Source: JACRCT01 sp049841135
GTDB lineage: Bacteria; Myxococcota; Myxococcia; Myxococcales; UBA5297
Direction of reading: 5' to 3'
Assembly: GCA_049841135.1 (NCBI GenBank)
Contig: JASGHK010000005.1
Location: 558,001 to 622,000, forward strand
DNA: 64,000 nt
The notes beneath the pieces were generated by a model that saw nothing but the letters and a program-made list of their open reading frames with translations, had not been told where the DNA came from and did not search any database. The position numbers and the translations under genes were made by a program. This document shows, piece after piece, positions 1 to 8,505 of the stretch; within the stretch, counting starts at the first letter, position 1, and each line of letters opens with the position of its first letter.

Positions 1-1260
1 CTCCTGGGCACCACCAAGGGGCCGGCGCTCGCCGTGGACCTCAAAGGCGGTGGCGACATCCTCCAGGTCCGCATGTCGGCGAGCGCCAACGTGGTCCGCG
101 TGGGCGCCGCGGGCTGGGACTTCTCCGGAGAAGGGCGGGGCGACTTCACCGTCGCTGGGGTCGCCTCGGCGACCGTCACGCTCGGCGCGGGGAACGACAC
201 CTTCACCGCGGCGGGCGGCGGCAGCCTCGGCGGGCCTTCGCCCAGCACCTTGCCGCTGACCGTCTACGGCGGCCCGGGCAACGACACCCTGACCGGCGGC
301 GACGCCGACGACACCCTCTACGGCGACGACGGCAACGACAAGCTCGACGGCGGCGCCTCGCTCACCGACTCCGACCGCTACTTCGGCGGGCCGGGGAGCG
401 ACACGGTGACCTACGCCTCTCGTTCGACGCCGGTCACCATCACCACCGGCACCGGGCCCGACGACGGGGCCGCGAGCGAGTTCGACGACATCCCCGACGA
501 CATGGAGAGCGTGGTCGGCGGCTCGGGCGACGACACCTTCACCGGCGGCGCCGGCCCGCAGACCTTCTACGGCGGCCCCGGGAACGACGTGTTCGAGATG
601 GGCCTTTTGGCCTCGACCGGCGCCGGCGCGGACACGGTCTACGGCGGGACTGGCCGGGACCGGGTGAACTACGGCCAGCGGCTGGAGGCCATCGTGGTGA
701 CGATGAGCGCCAACGCCGCGAACGACGGGGCGATGGGCGAGAACGACAACCTCCGCGACGACGTCGAGGACCTCGTCTGCCCCGCCGCCGCCAACTGCAC
801 CGTGACAGGGAACTCGCTCGCCAACACCTTCACCCTGGGCGGCGGAGTCGACGTGATCAACGGCGGCGCCGGAGACGACGTCTTCGTGATGGGAGCCAGC
901 ACCGGGCTCGGCGCGGGCGCCGACGTGCTCGCCGGCGGGCAGGGCGTCGACCTGGTCGACTTCTCGGCCTTCGGGGCCGCTCTGGACATCCGGATGGACG
1001 ACCTGGCTTCGGCGACCATGAGCAAGCGGATCGCCGTGGACGTCGAGAACCTCGTCTGCCCGACGGCCAGCACCTGCACCGTGCTCGGCAACAAGAGCAA
1101 CAACCACCTCTGGGGCAGCAGCCAGGCCGACGTCCTCAACTCCGGGGCCGGCGACGACCTCGTCGAGACCAACGGCGGCGCCGACACCATCGATTGCGGC
1201 CCCGGCAGCGACATCCTCATCGGCGCAGGCAGTCCGGTCGGGACCACCTGCGAGCTGTGA
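1..1260 (+). CDS. RTX (hemolysin-type calcium-binding repeat) protein, 5' end missing
   Basis: The frame is open from base 1, so this is the C-terminal 419 residues of a longer protein. It holds irregular glycine- and aspartate-rich nonapeptide-like repeats such as GGPGNDTLTGG, YGDDGNDKLDGG and CGPGSDILIG, the calcium-binding beta-roll signature of RTX proteins. Between the blocks sit modules of about 100 residues containing a DDVEDLVCP/DVENLVCP pair and short CTV motifs, which suggests internal duplication. RTX proteins usually fold outside the cell on binding calcium and often leave by type I secretion, but no secretion gene is visible here. A catalytic or adhesive domain, if any, lies upstream of the window. 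The gene ends TGA at 1258-1260 and converges on the next gene. Confidence 0.85.
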   Translation, partial: LLGTTKGPALAVDLKGGGDILQVRMSASANVVRVGAAGWDFSGEGRGDFTVAGVASATVTLGAGNDTFTAAGGGSLGGPSPSTLPLTVYGGPGNDTLTGGDADDTLYGDDGNDKLDGGASLTDSDRYFGGPGSDTVTYASRSTPVTITTGTGPDDGAASEFDDIPDDMESVVGGSGDDTFTGGAGPQTFYGGPGNDVFEMGLLASTGAGADTVYGGTGRDRVNYGQRLEAIVVTMSANAANDGAMGENDNLRDDVEDLVCPAAANCTVTGNSLANTFTLGGGVDVINGGAGDDVFVMGASTGLGAGADVLAGGQGVDLVDFSAFGAALDIRMDDLASATMSKRIAVDVENLVCPTASTCTVLGNKSNNHLWGSSQADVLNSGAGDDLVETNGGADTIDCGPGSDILIGAGSPVGTTCEL

Positions 1261-1333
1261 TTCCGCCGGTCGGCGGGCCTGAAGAAGCCGGCCAGCGCTC
1301 GCCCGCGCCGACCGCCTTCGGGCTCCGCGCGAC

Positions 1334-2059
1334 CTACTTCTTCACCGAGATCTGCGACAGCATCAGCTTGGGGCCGGCGAAGGAGTACCGCCGCTCGCCG
1401 CAGGTCAGGTGCGTGGCGCCGCGCAACGCCTCCTCGCGGCAGGACGACCCCGTCGCCGCCTTGAAGTCGGAGAGGCTGACCTGCGAGGTGAGCGCCTTCG
1501 AGACTCCGTCGACGCAGACCGGCTTCTCCTTCACCTCCAGCACTGACTCGTGGGCCCCGGCCGCGTCGAACCACTTCGACCCGGCGACGTAGACCGCACA
1601 CAGCTGCGACGGCGCCGGCTGGACGAGCACGCGCAGCGCCTTCTCCTTCAGCCCCGTGGACAGGCGAGCCCCGGCGCACTCGATCACGTTCCCTCCCTCG
1701 AGGATCGCCTCGGGCCCGCAGGTCCCGAGCGCGGCGGCGAGCGTGTGCGCGTCGGAGACCTCGACGCGCTTTCCGCCGAGCATGAGACACGTGGGCAGCG
1801 GCGCCTCGAACTCGACGAGCTTCTTGTCTGCATCGAAGCGCAGCCGCACGCTCGCACCTGCCGGATCCTTGGGGCGGAACCAGCCGCTGACCGCGTCGGG
1901 CTGCACCGCCGAGTCCTCCTTCAGGACCGTGCCCAGCACGAACCGCTCGCCCAGGCTCTTTCCCGGCACCAGCGCCGGACAGGCACCGGCAGGCTCTGCC
2001 GCGAAGGCGGCGGCAGGAACGGAGACCAGCATCAGCGCAGCGAAGAGGGTGCTCTTCAT
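1334..2059 (-). CDS. Secreted hypothetical protein with signal peptide
   Basis: This 241-residue protein begins with a clear Sec signal peptide (MKSTLFAALMLVSVPAAAFA, then AEPAG), so it is probably periplasmic or exported. About seven cysteines are spread along the mature part (for example GACPAL, TCLML, CGPEAI, IECAG, LCAVY, TCGERR), which suggests disulfides. I recognise no family. It converges with the RTX gene upstream in the window and is separated by a 220-bp spacer from the regulator gene on the same strand. The ATG at 2059 is the only start that keeps the signal peptide intact. Confidence 0.7.
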   Translation of the reverse strand: MKSTLFAALMLVSVPAAAFAAEPAGACPALVPGKSLGERFVLGTVLKEDSAVQPDAVSGWFRPKDPAGASVRLRFDADKKLVEFEAPLPTCLMLGGKRVEVSDAHTLAAALGTCGPEAILEGGNVIECAGARLSTGLKEKALRVLVQPAPSQLCAVYVAGSKWFDAAGAHESVLEVKEKPVCVDGVSKALTSQVSLSDFKAATGSSCREEALRGATHLTCGERRYSFAGPKLMLSQISVKK

Positions 2060-2305
2060 CAGGGGTTCCTTTCGAGTTCGGACATGAAGGGGATGGAACA
2101 GGACGGCGAAATGTAGCGCACCAAGCGCGCGCCCACGCGCCGTCGGCCCGAATCCCGTGTTGTGGCGGTGACTTACCCGGGTCTCGTGAGCCCGATCACA
2201 CCGCCGGCCCTCGTCCCAACTCGGGATGACGACTCGGAAATCCGGCGCTGGGTGACGCCCGTCACATGACGGCCCGCATCGATCATATGGGTGAATCGGT
2301 CGGAC

Positions 2306-3683
2306 TCAGCCCTTCACGGGCCGGAAGCGATCGGGGTCTATCTCCGCGCGCTCCATCCAGCGGTAGAGCTGCCGCGGATGGACTCCCAGGGTCCGGGCCG
2401 CCTGGACGACGTTCCCCCCGGTGCTCTCGAGCGCGGCGCCTATCTCGGGCGGACCGGGCCTGAGCCTCCGGCCGCCGGCGGCCGGCGCCGTCTCGCCTTC
2501 GTCGGCGGCGGAGCTGCTCGAAGGCCTCCGGCGGAGGCAGGTGGTTGAGCTCGATGGGCTGCTCGCCGGCGAGGACCGAGGCGCTGCGCAGGACCGCACG
2601 GAGCTGGCGGACGTTGCCCGGAAGGCTGGAGCAGTACAGCTGGCGTGCGGCGGCGGTGCGGATGCTGGCCTTCTTCACGCCGCGCTCCAGCAGGAAGAAG
2701 CGGCTGAGCGTGCCCAGGTCCTCGCGCCGGTGGCGCAGCGGGGGCAGCCTGGCCACGAACCCCGCCAGGCGACCGAGCAAATCGAGACGGAAGCCCTGGC
2801 CGTCCCCGAGGATGTCCCGGTTGGTGGCCGCGACCACCCGTACGTCCACGGACCGCTCCTCGGAGGTCCCGAGCGGAGTCACCACGCCCGTCTCCAGGCA
2901 ACGCAGGAACTTCGCCTGGGCGGCCTCGCCCATGTTGGCGATCTCGTCGAGCAGGATGGTCCCGCCGTCGGCGGCGACCAGCTCGCCGGTGCGCGGCTCC
3001 TGGGCGCCGGTGAACGCCCCACGCCGGTGCCCGAAGAGCACCGACTCGAGGAGCCCTTCGGGAATGGCGCCGCAGTCGATGGCCCTGAAGGGCCCGGCTC
3101 GTCCGCTCAGCTGGTGGAGCGCCCGGGCCACGATCTCCTTGCCGCTCCCGGTCTCGCCCAGCACCAGGACCGGCTCGCGCGTCCGCGCGATCGCCTCGAG
3201 CTGCCGGACCGTCTCCGCCAGCTCCGGCGTCCGGGTGGCGGTGGGGCCCAGCCACACGCCGTCGGGAGCGGCACTGAGCAACTGGACCAGCCGGCGGTCG
3301 ACGCGGCGATAGCACAGCAGCGTGTGGCCGACCTCGATCAGGTCGCGGTCGCGCAGCGGCTCGGACTGGACGGGGCGGCCGCAGACCTGCGTGCCGTTGC
3401 GGCTGCCCTGGTCGACGACGCGGTAGCCGCCCTCGGGGAGCGGCTCGAGCACCGCGTGTTGGGAGGAGACCCAGGAGTCCGGCAGCTCGAGGACCTGGCC
3501 GGCCATCATCCGCGACCGCGAGAGCCCACCCTCCCCGCGGGCGAGCCTCACCGGCGTCTTGCCGTCGAGCCAGTACAGCCCCGGGTCGTCCGCGAGCAGG
3601 TCGTCGTAGCGCAGCACCACCGCCAGGACGTCCACCAGGATCGGGCGGGCCACCGGGTCGTTTTCGGTCAGCGTCTCGGCCAT
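2306..3683 (-). CDS. FHA-domain sigma54-dependent transcriptional activator (enhancer-binding protein), frameshifted near the C terminus
   Basis: The N-terminal FHA domain (about residues 40-125; SSQHAVLE and GSRNGTQV are the typical core) binds phosphothreonine. It replaces the receiver domain usual in this class. The AAA+ domain has Walker A GETGSGKE near residue 176, the sigma54-contact loop GAFTGA near 222 and Walker B GGTILLDEI. The Fis-type DNA-binding helices (GGNVVQAARTLGVHPRQLYR) lie in the next frame. Removing one base near 2510-2525 (CTCCGCCGCC, expected CTCGCCGCC) joins the frames into a protein of about 459 residues. Without it the protein runs to 2283 with an Arg-rich nonsense tail. 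I chose ATG 3683; a TTG at 3746 is also possible. The gene diverges from a Ser/Thr kinase that may phosphorylate its ligand. Confidence 0.88.
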
Positions 3684-3832
3684 GGGCGAATCACGCGAAG
3701 CGAGCAGCAGCCGGTGATGCTCGGCCACCGCTCGCTGGGCTGTCAACGAGGTGGCGAAGCAAGGTTCGGCCTGCGCCGCAGTCGATGCCGACCGGCCGTC
3801 TTGGCCGCGGTCGGAGCCCTCGGGTGAATAAG

Positions 3833-3870
3833 TGCGGGAAGGGGCCGGAAGCAGCTGGCCCCTTCCCGCA
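3833..3870. repeat. Perfect 14-bp inverted repeat (hairpin)
   Basis: The arms TGCGGGAAGGGGCC (3833-3846) and GGCCCCTTCCCGCA (3857-3870) pair perfectly around a 10-nt loop. A run of eight C follows on the plus strand. It could be a terminator-like barrier between divergent units, a leader structure or a protein-binding palindrome. No T tract is present for classical intrinsic termination. Confidence 0.6.
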
Positions 3871-4087
3871 AGTCCCCCCCCGGATCGCGAGCACGCCGAC
3901 CTGCAGCTCGCCGAGGGCGCCGTCTACGGGCTTTTGAAGCAGCCCGCGCATTGGAAGGTGCCGACACGCGAAAGCATTGGCCGCTTCTTCATCCGCTTCG
4001 CAGGCAAGCGCCGGGCCAGCACGGCGACCGCTCCTCCAGCTCGGGCGAGCCCCGGACGGTGCCGCAGCGCCTGAGCGCCAGGCGTCG

Positions 4088-4116
4088 GACTGTCTCAGAC
4101 ATGTCTCAGGACAGTC
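4088..4116. promoter_or_regulatory. Operator-like repeat upstream of the kinase gene
   Basis: Two direct copies of TGTCTCAG lie at 4091-4098 and 4103-4110, one helical turn apart. They sit inside inverted arms GACTGTC (4088-4094) and GACAGTC (4110-4116). The centre is also palindromic (AGACATGTCT). The phasing fits a dimeric regulator site, conceivably for the adjacent sigma54 activator. This is a sequence observation only. Confidence 0.4.
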
Positions 4117-4221
4117 AGACCTCCGGACGCGGACGGCGACTGCCCGGTGGGCCGCAAACGTGGGCATCGGCGCTCGCGGAGCGCGGAGGTATCATCGCGC
4201 CGCATCGAGGCGCCCCACGGT

Positions 4222-7200
4222 ATGTCCCACCCCCTACTCGCCAACCGGTACCGAGTGCTCGAGGAGCTGGGCCGGGGAGGCATGGGGGTCGTCTTCCGCG
4301 TCGAGGACACCGTCCACCACGGCCAGGTCCTCGCGCTGAAGACCATCCGCTCCGAGCGCAGCCTCGACCAGGCGCTGCGCCTGCGCTTCAAGGCCGAATT
4401 CCACACGATGTCCCGGCTGCGGCACCCGAACACGGTGTCGGTCGTGGACTTCGCCCAGCTCGACGAGCGCACCCACTACTTCACGATGGAGTACGTCGAG
4501 GGGGAGTCGCTCGACGCGCGGCTGGCGCGCGGGCCCCTGCCGGTCGACGAGGCCGCGCGCCTCGCCGTGCAGCTCCTGCAGGCCCTGCAGTTCATCCACG
4601 CCCGGCTGTTCGTCCACCGCGACCTCAAGCCGTCCAACCTGCGCATCACCCCCGACGGCTCGCTGAAGGTCATGGACTTCGGCCTCATCCAGCAGCTCGG
4701 CTTGCCGGCCACCGGGCGGCTCGAGGGGACGCCCGGCTACATGCCGCCCGAGGTGTTCCTGGGGGGCGTGCTCAACGCCGCCTCCGACCTCTACTCCGTG
4801 GGCTGCGTGCTGTTCGAGATGCTCGCCGGCCGCCTGCCGTTCGTGGGGAGGACCCCCGAGCTGCGCGCCAGCGCCCTCGCGCCCGCGCCGCCGCTGCGCG
4901 CCTTCCGCCCGGACGCGCCGCAAGAGCTCGAGGCGGTCGTCGCGCGCCTTTTGGAGAAGAACGCGGGCCGGCGCTACGCCTCCGCGCGCTCGGTCATCGA
5001 GGACCTGAGCGCGCTGGCGGGGCTCGGCGGCGCGACGGAGAGCCCGGAGCAGCGGACGAGCTACCTCATCACCTCGTCCATCGTCGGCCGGGACCGCGAG
5101 CTTGCCCTGCTCCAGGAGGCTCTCCGCGCCGCGCGCGCCGGACAGGCCCGCTCGGTCTTCATCGGCGCCCCCGCCGGCGTCGGCAAGTCGCGGCTCGCCG
5201 CCGAGCTCGTGCTCGGCGCCAAGCTCGACGACGTGCAGGTCCTCCAGGCGCGCTGCGTGGACGACGAGGCGGCCCCGTACGAAGTCCTGGCCCAGGCCCT
5301 GCGCCCGCTGCTCCCGCTCACGCCCGCCCAGGTCCTCGCGAACCTGGGCCCCGCCCTCGCCCGCGGCCTCCCGCAGCTGTGCGACCTGGGGATCGCCGCC
5401 GCACCGCCCCTGCCAGCGAGCCAGGAGAAAGCGCGCTTCGAGGCCGCGGTGCTCTCCTGGCTGGGCGAGCTCTCCCTGCGGCAACCGCTGCTGCTCTTCG
5501 TCGACGACCTGCAGTGGTGCGACCGGCCGAGCCTGGAAGTCCTCAACACCTGCATCCGCGAGCTGCGCCGCGCGCCGATTCTGGTCCTGGCGACGTTCCG
5601 CGCCGACGAGACGCCGGCCGCAAGCCCGGTCTGGCACACCGTCGGCGAGGGGCACACGCGCCACTTCCCGCTCGAGGCGCTGGGCCTGGAAGGGACGACC
5701 CAGCTCGTGGAGGCGATGCTGCCGGGGCTGCACCGGGACGCCTCCTTGCTGCGCGCGCTGCAGCAGAGCACCGGCGGCAACGCCTTCTTCGTGACCGAGG
5801 CCCTGCGCCACCTCATCGAGGACGGGGCGCTGGTCCTCACCCGCGGCGAGTGGCGGCTGCCTGGTGGGCTGACGCGCGTCGAGCTCCCGCGCAGCGTCGA
5901 GCACGCCATCCGCTGCCGACTGGAGCGGCTGAGCCCGCGCGCGCTCGAGCTCGCGCAGATCGCCTCCGTGGTCGCCGTCGCCACGCCGCGCCTGGGCTGC
6001 GAGGTGCTGCTGGCGGTGAGCCAGGCCGGCGACGAGGACCTCTTCGCCGCGCTCGACGAGCTGGTCGAGCACCAGGTCCTGCGCCGCGAGGCGGCCGAGT
6101 ACGCCTTCACCCACGACCGGATGCGCGAGGTCCTCTACGCCGACCTGCCGCCGGCGCGGCGCGAGGCGCTGCACCAGTGCTGCGGCGAGCACCTGGAGGC
6201 CCAGACGGCGGGCGGGGCGGCGATCAGCGCCCTCGCCCACCACTTCGGGCGTGGCCTCGACCCGCTGCGGGCGTTCCGCTACGCGCGCCGCGCGGGCGAC
6301 GAGGCGCGCCTCGCCGGCCAGGAAGGGGTGGCGCTCGCGTGGTGGCAGCAGGCCGACCGCGCCCTCGAGGCCGTCGAGCCGCCCGACAAGACCGCCCAGC
6401 AGCTCGCCCTGTGGTGGGACCTCGGCTCGGTGGGCAGCGTCCCGACGCCGCTCGCATCCGCCGCGGCGCTCGAGAGGCTCTTGAAGATGCTGGAGGAGCG
6501 CGACGGCCTGCCCGGCCTGGCCCGGGGATCGCCGGAGTGGGTCCTGCACCGCTGCGAGAGCTACCTCTGGCTGTGCATCGCCAACTCCGGCAACCCGAGG
6601 CGAGGCATCCCCAGCGGCCGGCGCGCGCTGGAGCTGCTGCCCGAGCGCGGCAGCCCGCTCGAGGGCGGGATCCGCGTCGCCCTGGCCGGGTGCTTCAACT
6701 CCGCCGGGCGGCTCGACGAGGCGCGCGAGGAGATCGCCAAGGCCCGGCGGATCTACGCCGGCCTGGACCCCGCCAAGCTCGGAGCCCAGTCGATGGGCTT
6801 CGTGGCCGCGGACATGGTCGGCGGGTTCGAGACCCTGCAGGGGTACCGCTTCGACCCCGCGGTCTCCGAGCGCCTCGAGCGGGTGGCCGAGGAGTTCCGC
6901 CTGCAGGGCATCTGCATCCCCGGCCTGCGCATCACTCAAGCAGCCTGGTTGGCCCTGACCGGACGGCACGAGGAGACGCTGGCGCTCCTGGACAGCGTGG
7001 CGCACACCATCCGCCGCAGCGCCGGCGCCCCGGCGATCGTGCTGGCCGCGGCCATCTCCGCCATCGCCTACGCGCAGCGCGAGGAATGGGAGGAGGTGCT
7101 GGCGGTGGACCGGCGGGCCCGGGAGCTGGCCGAGACCCACTTCCCGCCCGCGTTCCTCATGCTCGACGTCGTGGCCGCGCGGGCCCTGCTCGGGCAGGGA

Positions 7201-7782
7201 CGCAAGGACGCCCGAGAGGTCGAGCAGATGCTGGAGAGGACCCTGCAGCGCTGCCAGGACCTGGAGATCTACCTCCCCGCGATGCAGACCCTGGTCGCCC
7301 TGGGGGACGTCGCGGCTCAGCAGCAGCGGTGGGACGCGGCGCGGCAGCGCTTCGAGCAGGCCTACGAGCTGTGTGGCGAAGGGGTCACCCGCAATCCGCT
7401 CTACCAGGCCATCGCCGCTCGGCGGCTCGGTGAGGTCGCGCTCGCGAGCTCCGCGGACGCCTCCGTTCGCGAGGCGGCCTTCGCGCGCTTCCAGGAGGCG
7501 CTGGCCATCGTCAGCCAGCCGAAGCAGGACAACCTGATCGAGCAGGGCCGCACGCTGCGGGCGATCGGCGACTGGCATCGGGCGGGAGGCGACGAAGACG
7601 CGGCACGCCGGTCCCTCGAGGAGTCAGCCCAGCGCTTCGCCGCCCTCAAGAACTCGTGCGAGCTGCGCCGGGTGGAGGGGCGCCTGCGCAACCTGGGCAC
7701 GCCGCCCGCGGTTCGCGCCGCCCCAACGTCCCACGTGCCGCTGGAGCCCGGCCAGACGCTGATCGTGACCCGCGAGGGTTGA
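4222..7782 (+). CDS. Serine/threonine protein kinase fused to an AAA-type ATPase and TPR region
   Basis: Residues about 9-275 form a Hanks-type kinase: glycine loop GRGGMG (17-22), ATP lysine K40, catalytic HRDLKPSN (D134), DFG (152-154), and GTPGYMPPE in the activation segment. Residues about 290-560 form a STAND-like predicted ATPase with Walker A GAPAGVGKS (315-323) and Walker B LLLFVDDLQW (D428, D429). The C-terminal half is alpha-helical with TPR-like units. This layout occurs in PknK-like and many myxobacterial kinases, where the ATPase/TPR part senses ligands or holds partners. No transmembrane segment is seen, so it should be cytosolic. ATG 4222 starts just before the kinase fold; a GTG at 4147 would add 25 low-complexity residues. 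The FHA-sigma54 gene diverges from it. Confidence 0.92.
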   Translation: MSHPLLANRYRVLEELGRGGMGVVFRVEDTVHHGQVLALKTIRSERSLDQALRLRFKAEFHTMSRLRHPNTVSVVDFAQLDERTHYFTMEYVEGESLDARLARGPLPVDEAARLAVQLLQALQFIHARLFVHRDLKPSNLRITPDGSLKVMDFGLIQQLGLPATGRLEGTPGYMPPEVFLGGVLNAASDLYSVGCVLFEMLAGRLPFVGRTPELRASALAPAPPLRAFRPDAPQELEAVVARLLEKNAGRRYASARSVIEDLSALAGLGGATESPEQRTSYLITSSIVGRDRELALLQEALRAARAGQARSVFIGAPAGVGKSRLAAELVLGAKLDDVQVLQARCVDDEAAPYEVLAQALRPLLPLTPAQVLANLGPALARGLPQLCDLGIAAAPPLPASQEKARFEAAVLSWLGELSLRQPLLLFVDDLQWCDRPSLEVLNTCIRELRRAPILVLATFRADETPAASPVWHTVGEGHTRHFPLEALGLEGTTQLVEAMLPGLHRDASLLRALQQSTGGNAFFVTEALRHLIEDGALVLTRGEWRLPGGLTRVELPRSVEHAIRCRLERLSPRALELAQIASVVAVATPRLGCEVLLAVSQAGDEDLFAALDELVEHQVLRREAAEYAFTHDRMREVLYADLPPARREALHQCCGEHLEAQTAGGAAISALAHHFGRGLDPLRAFRYARRAGDEARLAGQEGVALAWWQQADRALEAVEPPDKTAQQLALWWDLGSVGSVPTPLASAAALERLLKMLEERDGLPGLARGSPEWVLHRCESYLWLCIANSGNPRRGIPSGRRALELLPERGSPLEGGIRVALAGCFNSAGRLDEAREEIAKARRIYAGLDPAKLGAQSMGFVAADMVGGFETLQGYRFDPAVSERLERVAEEFRLQGICIPGLRITQAAWLALTGRHEETLALLDSVAHTIRRSAGAPAIVLAAAISAIAYAQREEWEEVLAVDRRARELAETHFPPAFLMLDVVAARALLGQGRKDAREVEQMLERTLQRCQDLEIYLPAMQTLVALGDVAAQQQRWDAARQRFEQAYELCGEGVTRNPLYQAIAARRLGEVALASSADASVREAAFARFQEALAIVSQPKQDNLIEQGRTLRAIGDWHRAGGDEDAARRSLEESAQRFAALKNSCELRRVEGRLRNLGTPPAVRAAPTSHVPLEPGQTLIVTREG

Positions 7783-7907
7783 GACGGTCGAGGGCCTCCA
7801 GCCCGAACGGCCCGAACCAAGCCTTGGGCTCCGAGAGCCGGCATCCAAGCTTGGAGCTGGGAAAGGCGTGACGTCGCGCGCCACCTCCGCAGAAAAACAG
7901 CCGAAGG

Positions 7908-7939
7908 CCTTGGCGACCTTGGCCCCTTGGCGACCTTGG
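7908..7939. repeat. 15-bp tandem direct repeat in a convergent spacer
   Basis: CCTTGGCGACCTTGG occurs at 7908-7922 and again at 7925-7939. It lies between the 3' ends of the kinase gene and the minus-strand operon. Nothing else is evident in the spacer 7783-8013. Confidence 0.5.
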
Positions 7940-8013
7940 CGATGACCCTAGTCCGGCGCAGCAACCGGCCTGGATTCTCGCTCACGATCTTCGCCCAGGC
8001 CTGTCGCTTCGCT

Positions 8014-8505
8014 TTACCCGCCCGAGGCCCTCTTCCCCAGGTCCTTCGCCAGCCGAGCCTCCAGCTCCTCGAAGCTCGCGAAGACCTCGGTGGCGCAGCC
8101 CAGGATCCACCCACTGATCTCGGTCACCGGCATCGCCGCCACGAGGAACACCGGCTTGCCGCGCCGGTACGCCAGAGACAGCTCGCCTTGCGTCCCGGCG
8201 CCGCGCGCGGCGTACGAGTCCCACAGCGCGATGACGGCGTCGCAGCGGTTCTCCACGACGTCCAGGTCGAAGTCGATGATCTTGCGCAGCGCGACGCGGT
8301 AGCGCGGCAGGTCGGTCTTCTTCCAGCCGCGGAAGCTCGCGCGCTCCTCCTCGGTGAGGCTCTTGAGCTCGTCCTCCACCGGGTCGTAGCAGTCGTGCCC
8401 CAGCCCGCACAGGAACGCGGCCACGCGCTTGCGCCACGCGCGGCCGAGGTCCGGGGAGTACTCGATGGCTCCAGCGAGGTAGAAGCGCAAAGGGGGGCGC
8501 CGCAC
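8014..8505 (-). CDS. Nucleoside 2-deoxyribosyltransferase-like protein
   Basis: The 163-residue protein opens with FYLAGAIEYSPDLGRAWR and later has CDAVIALWDSYAARGAGTQGELSLA and GKPVFLVAA. These match the Rossmann-like fold of nucleoside 2-deoxyribosyltransferases and related N-glycosidases, where a central Asp and a Glu (here in GTQGEL) serve catalysis. The family moves or cleaves deoxyribosyl groups on nucleobases. Substrate cannot be told here. The GTG start lies directly after the TAG stop of the upstream TPR gene (8506-8508), so translation is probably coupled. Its tie to an envelope operon is unexpected. Confidence 0.72.
   Translation of the reverse strand: MRRPPLRFYLAGAIEYSPDLGRAWRKRVAAFLCGLGHDCYDPVEDELKSLTEEERASFRGWKKTDLPRYRVALRKIIDFDLDVVENRCDAVIALWDSYAARGAGTQGELSLAYRRGKPVFLVAAMPVTEISGWILGCATEVFASFEELEARLAKDLGKRASGG

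Larger units (their letters stand above)
3684..4221. other. Divergent intergenic region between the FHA-sigma54 activator and the kinase
   Basis: These 538 bp contain no convincing gene. Short open frames exist on both strands, but none has a start signal, a recognisable domain or conserved-looking composition. The region holds a strong hairpin at 3833-3870 and an operator-like repeat at 4088-4116. Promoters for both flanking genes should lie here. On the minus strand TTGACA occurs at 3746-3741, a possible -35 box. Confidence 0.5.

Noticed and set aside
4234..7578. A 1,114-codon minus-strand frame opposite the kinase
   Set aside because: It is a shadow of the strongly GC-biased kinase-ATPase gene and contains no recognisable domain.
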